From contig LVVU01000045.1 of assembly GCA_006954465.1 (NCBI GenBank), positions 1 to 8,876 on the forward strand: a stretch of 8,876 bases of DNA, read 5' to 3'. A program made the position numbers and the translations under genes. The DNA is from Candidatus Methanoprimaticola hominis. GTDB lineage: Archaea > Thermoplasmatota > Thermoplasmata > Methanomassiliicoccales > Methanomethylophilaceae. Positions within the stretch are counted from its first letter, which is position 1; every line of letters begins with the position of its first letter. Under the pieces are notes generated by a model that was not told the DNA's origin, made no database searches, and worked only from the letters and a program-made list of their open reading frames with translations. Positions 1-5,388 of the stretch are shown one piece after another.

Positions 1-996
1 GGTCATCACGGCCAGTCCCAGCGCCTCGCTCTTGAGCGACAGGCCGGGGCCCGAGGTGGTCGTCACGGCGAAGTTGCCGGCGAAGGCTGCGCCGATGGCG
101 GTGCAGATGCCCGCGATTTCGTCTTCGGCCTGGACGGTCTTCACCCCGAGGTCTTTGCGCTTGGCCAGCTCTTCGAGGATTACGGTGGCCGGAGTGATCG
201 GGTACGAGCCGCAGAAGAGCGGCAACCCGGCCTTTTCGGCTGCGGCGCACAGTCCCCATGCCGTGGCGACGTTGCCGCTGATCGAGCGGTAGGTGCCCTT
301 TTCGAGCGGTGCGGGCGCTACGGTATAGGTGTTTGCGAACTGGTGCGTATTGGCTGCGTAGTTGTATCCCGCCTGGATGGCCAGCTTGTTGGCTTCGGCT
401 ATGGCGGGGTTCTTCTTTGCGAATTTGGTTTCGATGTATTTGAATGCGTAAGCCTCCGGCCGGTCGAACAGGTAGAAGCAGATACCCAGTGCGAACATGT
501 TTTTGCACTTGGTCACGCTCTTGTTGTCGAGGCCGGTCTCCCGGAGCGCGTCGCGCGTCATCGTGGTGATGCCGGGGATTACTACGTTGTACTCGTCGAG
601 TTTCAGCTCGGCGATGGGGTCGAGCGTGGCGAAGCACGCCTTTTTGAGGTGGTCTTCGGTGATCGAATCGCCGTCGATGATGACCGTCGCACCCGGTTTG
701 AGCCATTTGCGGTTGGCCTTGAGCGCTGCGGGGTTCATCGCCACCAGCACGTCGCAGTAGTCGCCGGGGTTGAGCTCCCGGTGGCTGCCGAAGTGAACCT
801 GGAATCCAGATACGCCCGCCACGGTACCCTGTGGCGCGCGGATTTCGGCAGGGTAGTCGGGGAAGGTCGAGATCCCGTTCCCGAGCAGTGCCGAGGTGTC
901 TGAGAAAAGCGTGCCCGTAAGCTGCATGCCGTCGCCCGAGTCGCCTGAAAAGCGGATCACGACATCCTGCAACTCCCGTACATTGGTTTTGTCCAT
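1..996 (-). CDS. korA: 2-oxoglutarate:ferredoxin oxidoreductase, fused gamma-alpha subunit (5' part)
   Basis: The frame is open from ATG at 996 to the left edge and gives 332 residues without a stop; the C-terminal part lies outside the window. The N-terminal gamma (acceptor) domain shows SGDSGDGMQLTG at 17-28 and PDYPAEIRAPQGT at 46-58. The alpha pyrimidine-binding domain begins near residue 240 and carries the family signature YPITP at 265-269, then a QAEDEIAG stretch and a TTTSGPGLSL stretch. From family knowledge, the enzyme oxidatively decarboxylates a 2-oxoacid to the acyl-CoA and reduces ferredoxin, with TPP in the partner beta subunit. The gamma-before-alpha fusion is common in Bacteroidota, and korB would be expected just beyond the left edge. 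The 2-oxoglutarate specificity is inferred from overall resemblance; another 2-oxoacid is possible. The start has no Shine-Dalgarno motif, as is usual for Bacteroidota. Confidence 0.9.
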   Translation of the reverse strand, partial: MDKTNVRELQDVVIRFSGDSGDGMQLTGTLFSDTSALLGNGISTFPDYPAEIRAPQGTVAGVSGFQVHFGSHRELNPGDYCDVLVAMNPAALKANRKWLKPGATVIIDGDSITEDHLKKACFATLDPIAELKLDEYNVVIPGITTMTRDALRETGLDNKSVTKCKNMFALGICFYLFDRPEAYAFKYIETKFAKKNPAIAEANKLAIQAGYNYAANTHQFANTYTVAPAPLEKGTYRSISGNVATAWGLCAAAEKAGLPLFCGSYPITPATVILEELAKRKDLGVKTVQAEDEIAGICTAIGAAFAGNFAVTTTSGPGLSLKSEALGLAVMT

Positions 997-1035
997 GTCT
1001 TGTTTCGGATTAGTAGGGTTTTGAAAACAATATCA

Positions 1036-1043
1036 CAAATATA
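1036..1043 (-). promoter_or_regulatory. Possible -7 box of the korA promoter
   Basis: Read on the minus strand, TATATTTG fits the Bacteroidota -7 consensus TAnnTTTG and lies about 40 nt upstream of the korA start in an AT-rich stretch. I find no good TTTG at the -33 spacing (19-21 bp further upstream), so the assignment rests on one half of the promoter only. Confidence 0.35.
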
Positions 1044-1414
1044 TAAATTTATTGTCAGATTGTTCACGGCGGATGACTTTTTTGCGGCTCTAATCCGGCG
1101 GTTTTTTCTCTTTGTGCCTCCGCATTGCTGATAATTGCGCATTCAGAGGCTTGTTTCGCTGCTTGATCGTTACCGGATTTTGTAATTTTAATTGCGATTT
1201 GACAGTAGTGGCGTTATTAAAAAATTTTGCGAATGCTGCTTCCGGATTGTAAGTGCCGCTCCGGGTTTTTCGAGGTTATTCGCCTCCTGACGTTCTCTCT
1301 GCCGTTGCTTCCTCCGCTGTTTCTTCCGTTGTTCTTTCTGCTGTTTCGGCTGCTCCTGCGCTGTTCCCGTGCAGCTCCTGTGCCGGGCGCACAACCCGGA
1401 TTGGGGGCTATGCG

Positions 1415-1447
1415 AAAGGCCGCTGCAAGATTGCGTTGCAGCGGCCT
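1415..1447 (-). terminator. Hairpin, probable terminator of the NYN-LOTUS gene
   Basis: A perfect 12-bp stem (AGGCCGCTGCAA at 1417-1428 with its complement at 1436-1447) encloses a 7-nt loop. Read on the minus strand it ends in TTT, a weak U tract. It lies about 155 bp past the stop of the minus-strand NYN gene and is the first strong hairpin met by that transcript. Confidence 0.5.
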
Positions 1448-1603
1448 CGTTGCCGTAACCTGTTTGTTATGCCGTATCCGGCCGGGAAATCCTGCAGGGA
1501 TAGTGGCCCGGAAAATCTTGCGGGGGTGCCTGTCCGGCGTATTTTGCATGGGCGCCCGTGATCCCTGCGTGGTTCGGTTGCCGGGGCGGGCAGGCTTGGA
1601 CGT

Positions 1604-2509
1604 CTACCGGATACGGTTTCGGACGTAAACGAGTTTCAGCTCCTTATTTTCCGACGGGCGCTCTTCGATTTCGACTATTTTCGAAAGGGATTTTACCAGC
1701 AGCGACAGTTTCTTGTACCCGTAATTGCGGGGGTCGAAGTCCGGCATCTTCTTGGTGAGCACCCCGCCCACGATGCCGAGGAAGGCCCAGCCGCTGTCGT
1801 CGGCGGCGTCTTCGATCGTGTTTGCGAGCAGTGTCTTGAAATCGTCGTCGATCGGACGGATGATCGGCTGGGGCTGTGCCGTATCCGGAGCCGGGGCTAC
1901 CTTTTTCTCCGCAGCGGCGGGTTCTGCGGGGGCTGCCTCCGGCATGTCTGTTTCGGGTGCATTGCGCCCCTGATGTTTTTTCGCGGTTTTTTTCGGCGTC
2001 GCAGCTTTGGCTGCTGGCACAGCTGCCGCTGTTTGTGCCGGTGCCGATACCGGAGCCGGGGCGGGTGCGGGCTGCCCGAGTATCTCGACATAGATGAATT
2101 TGTCGCACGATTTGATGAACGGCTTGGGGGTCTTCTTCTCCCCGAAACCGAGTACTTCCCGTCCCGATTCGCGGATGCGGCTCGCCAGGCGGGTGTAGTC
2201 GCTGTCGCTCGACACGATGCAGAATCCGTTGACCGACTCTTTGTGCAGGATGTCCATCGCGTCGATTATCAGCGCCGAATCCGTCGCGTTCTTGCCTGTC
2301 GTGTAGGCGTATTGCTGGATCGGGGTGATCGAATTCTCGAGCAGCACGCTTTTCCATGCCGCGAACTTCGGGTCGGTGAAATCGCCGTAGATACGCTTGA
2401 TCGTCGGCGTGCCGTAGTTGGCGATTTCGTCGAGTATGTCCTTGATTTTCCGGTGCGAGATGTTGTCGGCGTCGATCAGCACCGCGAATTTTTTATCGGA
2501 TAGTTCCAT
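1604..2509 (-). CDS. NYN domain (LabA-like) plus C-terminal OST-HTH/LOTUS protein
   Basis: 301 residues. Residues 1-145 form a NYN (PIN-like) nuclease fold of the LabA/DUF88 type: LIDADN at 11-16 with D13 and D15, D77 in the NATDSAL stretch, D83 in LIIDAMDIL, and SSDSDY at 100-105 with D102 and D104. These acidic residues form the predicted Mg2+ site, so ribonuclease activity is plausible. Residues 146-215 are a low-complexity Ala/Pro/Lys linker. Residues 218-300 (PIDDDFKTLLANTIEDA, then NYGYKKLSLLVKSL) match an OST-HTH/LOTUS domain, a winged helix thought to bind RNA. The product should be cytosolic. The ATG at 2509 gives the full NYN start; there is no Shine-Dalgarno motif. The regulator upstream on the same strand ends 225 bp away, so a separate promoter is likely. 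The RNA target is unknown. Confidence 0.88.
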   Translation of the reverse strand: MELSDKKFAVLIDADNISHRKIKDILDEIANYGTPTIKRIYGDFTDPKFAAWKSVLLENSITPIQQYAYTTGKNATDSALIIDAMDILHKESVNGFCIVSSDSDYTRLASRIRESGREVLGFGEKKTPKPFIKSCDKFIYVEILGQPAPAPAPVSAPAQTAAAVPAAKAATPKKTAKKHQGRNAPETDMPEAAPAEPAAAEKKVAPAPDTAQPQPIIRPIDDDFKTLLANTIEDAADDSGWAFLGIVGGVLTKKMPDFDPRNYGYKKLSLLVKSLSKIVEIEERPSENKELKLVYVRNRIR

Positions 2510-2527
2510 GTCAGGCGGTTTTATTTT

Positions 2528-2555
2528 CCGAAAGATAGGAAATTTTTTCGGAATC
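2528..2555 (-). promoter_or_regulatory. Possible promoter/operator of the NYN-LOTUS gene
   Basis: Two signals overlap just upstream of the start at 2509. The inverted repeat TTCCGAAA (2528-2535) and TTTCGGAA (2548-2555) has a 12-nt loop. Read on the minus strand, TATCTTTC at 2539-2532 is one mismatch from the -7 consensus TAnnTTTG. No clear -33 box is seen. The inverted repeat could be an operator or only a weak hairpin. Confidence 0.3.
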
Positions 2556-2734
2556 AGGGTGCCGGTTCATCTTCTTTCGCGGCAGGTTCCCGGCTGCGGG
2601 TTCCGCCCTTCCCGCTTCAGCTGTGCCGTTTTTGCAGTACAATGTCCGGCAGCGGGTTTGCGGCGGACATCGGGGCGCTGCCGCCGGGATCGTTTCCCGG
2701 GAGATACGGGCATACGGGCGCCCTGTCCGGGCCG

Positions 2735-3406
2735 CTACCGGATCGAGTTCATCCTGATGCTGGCCTTGACCAGCGCGATTGCCCTTATGCGGTTGATCGC
2801 CACGTCCTTGTCTGCGTGGTGCGGGTTCTGGCTCACGAGTTTCACATACCCCTCGCGGTCGGATTTCTGAATGTATTTCACCGTCACGTACTCCTCGCCG
2901 TCGATGTCGATCGACAGCAGATACATGTCGCCCCAGAAGATATCGTTGATGTCGCCCAGCTGTTTGTAGAGTACGATGTCGCCGCTTTTGAGTAGCGGGT
3001 ACATCGAATCCCCTACGATATATATGGCGCCGTCGCATTTGGGCAGGTTGGGAATGTGGATGAAATTCACGGGTTTGGCCTGCGCCTGGTCGGCGAACAG
3101 CGGTACCAGTCCCGCCGTGCCCTCGATCGAGTAGAGGGGCACGCTCTGCAACGGCAGCGAATTGTCCGTGCGGTGCATGTAAGCTGTCAGGTCGGGTTCG
3201 GCGTTGAACATGTTGCCCTTGCCGCTTTCGAGCCATTCGGGATTTACGTTCAATTCCTGAACCAGGATGTTCCGGTTGCGTGCCGAGAGCCCCGCCTTGC
3301 CGGTCTCGATCATCGAGAGCGCCGCCTTGCCGATGCCAAGCCGCTGTGCCAGTTGTTCTTGCGTCATCCCCAACTGTTTCCGTATCAGTTTTACCCGTTC
3401 GTTCAT
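2735..3406 (-). CDS. XRE-family regulator with S24 (LexA/CI-like) C-terminal domain
   Basis: 223 residues. Residues 3-60 are an XRE/Cro-CI helix-turn-helix (RKQLGMTQEQLAQRLGIGKA, then SMIETGKAGLS). Residues 85-215 form an S24 peptidase-like domain: GDSMYPLLKSGD with the presumed nucleophile S134, and VTVKYI with the presumed general base K177. EGTAGL at 95-100 holds an A98-G99 pair where self-cleaving repressors of this family are cut. By family analogy it is a DNA-binding repressor, possibly inactivated by self-cleavage under stress; neither the target nor cleavage is shown by the sequence. It diverges from the 94-residue gene at 3550, and their shared spacer holds facing promoters and a palindrome, so autoregulation and control of that neighbour are the simplest reading. 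Phage origin is possible, but no phage structural genes are present. Confidence 0.88.
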   Translation of the reverse strand: MNERVKLIRKQLGMTQEQLAQRLGIGKAALSMIETGKAGLSARNRNILVQELNVNPEWLESGKGNMFNAEPDLTAYMHRTDNSLPLQSVPLYSIEGTAGLVPLFADQAQAKPVNFIHIPNLPKCDGAIYIVGDSMYPLLKSGDIVLYKQLGDINDIFWGDMYLLSIDIDGEEYVTVKYIQKSDREGYVKLVSQNPHHADKDVAINRIRAIALVKASIRMNSIR

Positions 3407-3450
3407 AGCTTTTGATCGGAAAATTTTATATTAAAAAATTGAATATTTTA

Positions 3451-3481
3451 TTTGGAAATTCAATATTTGAACTTATCTTTG
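3451..3481 (+). promoter_or_regulatory. Promoter of the 94-residue gene
   Basis: The -33 box TTTG (3451-3454), a 19-bp spacer and the -7 box TATCTTTG (3474-3481) match the Bacteroidota consensus completely. The expected start is near 3488, which leaves a leader of about 60 nt before the ATG at 3550. The spacer contains the palindrome at 3459-3471. Confidence 0.75.
3459..3471. promoter_or_regulatory. Candidate operator between -33 and -7 of the plus promoter
   Basis: TTCAA-TAT-TTGAA is a perfect 5+5 palindrome with a 3-nt centre, placed between the -33 and -7 boxes of the plus-strand promoter. A related word lies two helical turns upstream: ATTGAATATTT at 3438-3448 against ATTCAATATTT at 3458-3468, 10 of 11 bases identical and 20 bp apart. 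The adjacent XRE-S24 protein is the natural candidate to bind here. Part of the signal could come from the high AT content. Confidence 0.5.
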
Positions 3482-3486
3482 TCCTG

Positions 3487-3517
3487 CAAAGTTAAACAAT
3501 TTATTTCTGTCTGCAAA
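3487..3517 (-). promoter_or_regulatory. Promoter of the XRE-S24 regulator
   Basis: Read on the minus strand: -33 box TTTG (3517-3514), a spacer of exactly 19 bp, and -7 box TAACTTTG (3494-3487). This is a full match to the Bacteroidota sigma-ABfr consensus. Transcription would start near 3480, giving a leader of about 75 nt before the ATG at 3406. The -33 box lies inside the palindrome GCAAAT-TT-ATTTGC at 3513-3526. Confidence 0.75.
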
Positions 3518-3526
3518 TTTATTTGC
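3513..3526. promoter_or_regulatory. Second palindrome, overlapping the -33 box of the regulator promoter
   Basis: GCAAAT-TT-ATTTGC is a perfect 6+6 inverted repeat that covers the -33 box of the minus-strand promoter and lies in the 5' leader of the 94-residue gene. It may be an operator for autoregulation. Its sequence differs from the TTCAA/TTGAA palindrome, so one protein need not bind both. Confidence 0.35.
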
Positions 3527-3549
3527 AAAAATCTTGCTAATTATCAATT

Positions 3550-3834
3550 ATGTATTCGGTTTCACCTGAACTTTACCATGAGGCGGCGGCACGGTTGTCG
3601 GACGCCATCGACGGCGGGAACTATTTTTCGGGTTCGCTCGCGTTCCGCTTCGGCGATACGGACTGCCGCCTCACGGCGTCGGTCATCGTCTACCGCGGCC
3701 GCCTTTCGCTGCCCGAAGGGGGGCAGCACCCCGTTACGGATCTCGTGCCCGTCTGGTGGGAATTCCACACCACGCAAGCCGGGGGCGAAGTGCTCAACGA
3801 CTTCGACTTCTCCGAGCTGAAGCGCTGCGTGTAA
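3550..3834 (+). CDS. Hypothetical 94-residue protein, divergent from XRE-S24 regulator
   Basis: I cannot name this protein. It has 94 residues, no signal peptide, no membrane segment and no cysteine pattern (only C39 and C93). The middle, residues 22-53 (GGNYFSGSLAFRFG, then DCRLTASVIVYRGRLS), alternates like a beta sheet. The segment DLVPVWWEFHTTQ at about 64-76 and the C-terminal DFDFSELKR look like conserved motifs of a small globular protein. The coding frame is supported by a consensus promoter about 60 nt upstream and a terminator hairpin directly after the stop. The start at 3550 is the first ATG after that promoter. Its divergent pairing with a repressor-like regulator suggests coregulation. 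It could be the effector half of a two-gene module, but nothing in the sequence shows toxin or phage function. Confidence 0.72.
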   Translation: MYSVSPELYHEAAARLSDAIDGGNYFSGSLAFRFGDTDCRLTASVIVYRGRLSLPEGGQHPVTDLVPVWWEFHTTQAGGEVLNDFDFSELKRCV

Positions 3835-3844
3835 TCCGCCTCAT

Positions 3845-3897
3845 CCGTTCCGGCCATCCCTCCGGGCCCGGCGCAGCCGCCGGAACGGCATTTTCTT
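3845..3897 (+). terminator. Rho-independent terminator of the 94-residue gene
   Basis: A perfect 10-bp stem, CCGTTCCGGC (3845-3854) with GCCGGAACGG (3879-3888), is followed by CATTTTCTT. It begins 11 bp after the stop codon at 3834. The 24-nt loop is GC-rich and can pair further within itself. Confidence 0.7.
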
Positions 3898-3930
3898 CCG
3901 AACCTCCCGCCGCGGCGCCGCGCATAGGGT

Positions 3931-5388
3931 TCAAAAATCAAACCAATGTCTGTTAAAACCGACCCGGCCTCTGCGGAAATTCCTTCCGCAGAGGTTTTCG
4001 TACCTGCCGCCATCCTCGATCCCGATTTCCCCGGCCTTCGCGCCGCGCCCGGCCAGCCCCTTTCCTGCGTCCAGTCTGTACTCTCCGGTCAGCCCGATCC
4101 CTCGGGATCTTCCGTTCCCTGCGCCCAATCGGTTCCCTGCGATCAGTCCGTCCTTCCTGTCGGCGATGCCCTTCCCCCTCTTCACATCGAACCCGTAGCT
4201 CGGATCCCCTGCGGGGAAGACATCCGAATAATGGTACTCGTGACCGCGGACGGTGCCTCCGAACGCGGGATTCCCGGGCATGGCCTCGGCTACGACGTAG
4301 GTAGGACCGTGGCGCACTCCCGTCATGCGGGCCTCGGCATCGAAGATGCCTGCCATCCTGTGGATGCCCCCGTCCTTGTCCTCTATGGAGCGGCACATGC
4401 TCATGAGCCCTCCGCATTCGCCGATGACCGTCTTCCCGTCGGAGGCCTCGGAACGGAGGCCTTCCAGGAAGTCGGTGTTCTCGGATATCCTCGAAGCGTA
4501 GAGCTCGGGATAGCCTCCGCCCAGGTAGTACAGGTCGGCGTCCGGAAGGGGATCCCCGTCCGTCGGACGGAACGTCCTGACGTCGAACCCGGATGCCTGC
4601 AGGCACTCGATGTTCTCCCTGTAGTAGAAGCAGAACGCATCGTCGATGGGGACGGCGGCCTTCAGACCGCATCTCCTCTCGAAGTACGGCGATTGGTCCG
4701 GCAGATCCGAATCGACCGATTCGGCGATATCCATGACGGCATCGATGTCGATGGGCTCCGCCAGCTCCTGGAGCGGCGTTATCTCCCTCTCCGCGAAGGT
4801 CTTGAGGGTCTTCAATCCCAGATATCTCTGCTCCAGGGCCTTCCCTGGGCTCTTGGGGATCATCCCAACGACCCTGACACCGGGACAATAGGTCTCGAAG
4901 GCGGTCTCCAATTTGCCGGCATGCTGCGGTCCGGAGACGTTGTTCAATATCACACCGGCGATCCTCACGCCGGGATCGAAGCTCCTGAAACCGTTGACGA
5001 TCGCGGCTGCGCTGCGCGTCAGCGAACGGGCATCGACCACGAGTATCACGGGAAGGCCGAGGAGCTTGGCGATGTACGCCGTGGAACCCATGTCCCCGTC
5101 CCCGGAGAACCCCTCGAACAATCCGCGCACGCCTTCCACGACGCAGACGTCCGAACCCTTGGATGCGAATCCCGCCAGGTTGCGGATGGTATCGTCGTCC
5201 ATCAGGAAGGAGTCCAGATTCCTGGACGGCCTCCCGATGGCCGCGGAGTGGTACATCGGGTCGATGAAATCCGGTCCGGCCTTGAACGCCTGGACCTCCA
5301 TCGTCTTCGACAGGCGGGACATCAGCCCCGTGGCGATCGATGTCTTCCCGACGCCGCTGCCGGTCCCCGCGAGGACGAATCCCTTCAA
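3931..5388 (-). CDS. cfbB: Ni-sirohydrochlorin a,c-diamide synthase, C-terminus replaced
   Basis: The frame encodes 485 residues from TTG at 5388. Residues 1-419 are a good CbiA/CobB-family protein: P-loop GTGSGVGKTS at 8-17, KAGPDFIDPMYH at 36-47, VEGVRGLFEG at 84-93, and a class I amidotransferase-like domain with GECGG at 323-327 (nucleophile C325) and GHEYHYS from about 382. By context it uses ATP and glutamine to amidate the a and c acetate chains of Ni-sirohydrochlorin. The TTG start is required because the P-loop lies 8 codons in; it has GAGGGAG 5 nt upstream and overlaps the cfbD stop as TTGA. After N419 the family-typical ending with a Tyr-x-His-x-His motif, which should supply the catalytic histidine, is absent; 66 unrelated Gly-rich residues follow to the stop. 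The gene is therefore probably truncated by the junction. Without the cfb neighbours, cobyrinate a,c-diamide synthase (cbiA) would be the alternative. Confidence 0.88.
   Translation of the reverse strand: MKGFVLAGTGSGVGKTSIATGLMSRLSKTMEVQAFKAGPDFIDPMYHSAAIGRPSRNLDSFLMDDDTIRNLAGFASKGSDVCVVEGVRGLFEGFSGDGDMGSTAYIAKLLGLPVILVVDARSLTRSAAAIVNGFRSFDPGVRIAGVILNNVSGPQHAGKLETAFETYCPGVRVVGMIPKSPGKALEQRYLGLKTLKTFAEREITPLQELAEPIDIDAVMDIAESVDSDLPDQSPYFERRCGLKAAVPIDDAFCFYYRENIECLQASGFDVRTFRPTDGDPLPDADLYYLGGGYPELYASRISENTDFLEGLRSEASDGKTVIGECGGLMSMCRSIEDKDGGIHRMAGIFDAEARMTGVRHGPTYVVAEAMPGNPAFGGTVRGHEYHYSDVFPAGDPSYGFDVKRGKGIADRKDGLIAGNRLGAGNGRSRGIGLTGEYRLDAGKGLAGRGAKAGEIGIEDGGRYENLCGRNFRRGRVGFNRHWFDF
3968..3998 (+). 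terminator. Second hairpin with T tract, near the junction
   Basis: A perfect 11-bp stem, CCTCTGCGGAA (3968-3978) with TTCCGCAGAGG (3984-3994), has a 5-nt loop and is followed directly by TTTT. It looks like an intrinsic terminator of Bacteroidota style. The gene it would serve is not evident: the small gene already has its own terminator. It is the rightmost feature that still looks bacterial, and therefore marks the left limit of the junction. Confidence 0.6.
3999..4140. other. Junction of bacterial and archaeal sequence (likely assembly chimera)
   Basis: Left of this zone all features look bacterial (Bacteroidota promoters, hairpin terminators, no Shine-Dalgarno). Right of it lies a methanogen F430 operon. 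The last residues that fit CfbB (KDGLIAGN) end at 4132. The word GTTCCCTGCG occurs twice, at 4114-4123 and 4132-4141, and the second copy sits at that limit. Between 3999 and 4131 the sequence is very GC-rich and fits neither a known CfbB C-terminus nor a recognisable bacterial gene, so the exact joint cannot be set within this zone. Confidence 0.7.
4048..4155. repeat. Degenerate 18-bp periodic repeat, about six units
   Basis: Consecutive 18-bp blocks from 4048 share a loose pattern. The three clearest begin at 4066, 4120 and 4138 and read TGCGNNCARTCNGTNCYY; the first two of these are 54 bp apart, three full periods. Blocks at 4048 and 4084 keep the central CAG, and the block at 4102 shares only its end. 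In the minus frame that continues cfbB this gives Gly-rich hexapeptides such as GNRLGA, GIGLTG, EYRLDA and GKGLAG. The last block encodes the conserved CfbB residues KDGLIA. Divergence is high, so part of the pattern may be chance in GC-rich DNA. Confidence 0.4.

Larger units (their letters stand above)
997..1603. other. Gene-poor intergenic stretch between korA and the NYN gene
   Basis: About 600 bp without a convincing gene. The short open frames here are arginine-, glutamine- or leucine-rich, overlap each other on both strands and resemble no family I know. The korA promoter region is at its left end and a hairpin terminator candidate lies at 1417-1447. The plus strand is strongly pyrimidine-rich at about 1282-1380, with loose repeats of CTGTTTC-like words. 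I see no tRNA, rRNA or CRISPR. Confidence 0.6.

Noticed and set aside
1494..1568. Inverted repeat GCAGGGAT and ATCCCTGC, 59 bp apart
   Set aside because: It is only 8 bp with a long spacer and no related feature, so it is expected by chance.
1217..1628. Overlapping small frames in the korA-NYN gap
   Set aside because: They are low complexity, open on both strands and pass through the hairpin at 1417-1447. There is no promoter or family resemblance.
1604..2743. Shared word ATCCGGTAG at the stops of the NYN and XRE genes
   Set aside because: The two genes end in similar codons (Ile-Arg-stop) but the match does not extend. Chance is sufficient.
2735..3834. Toxin-antitoxin pair or prophage immunity region
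   Set aside because: The divergent layout is suggestive, but the small protein has no toxin motif and no integrase, attachment site or other phage gene is present.
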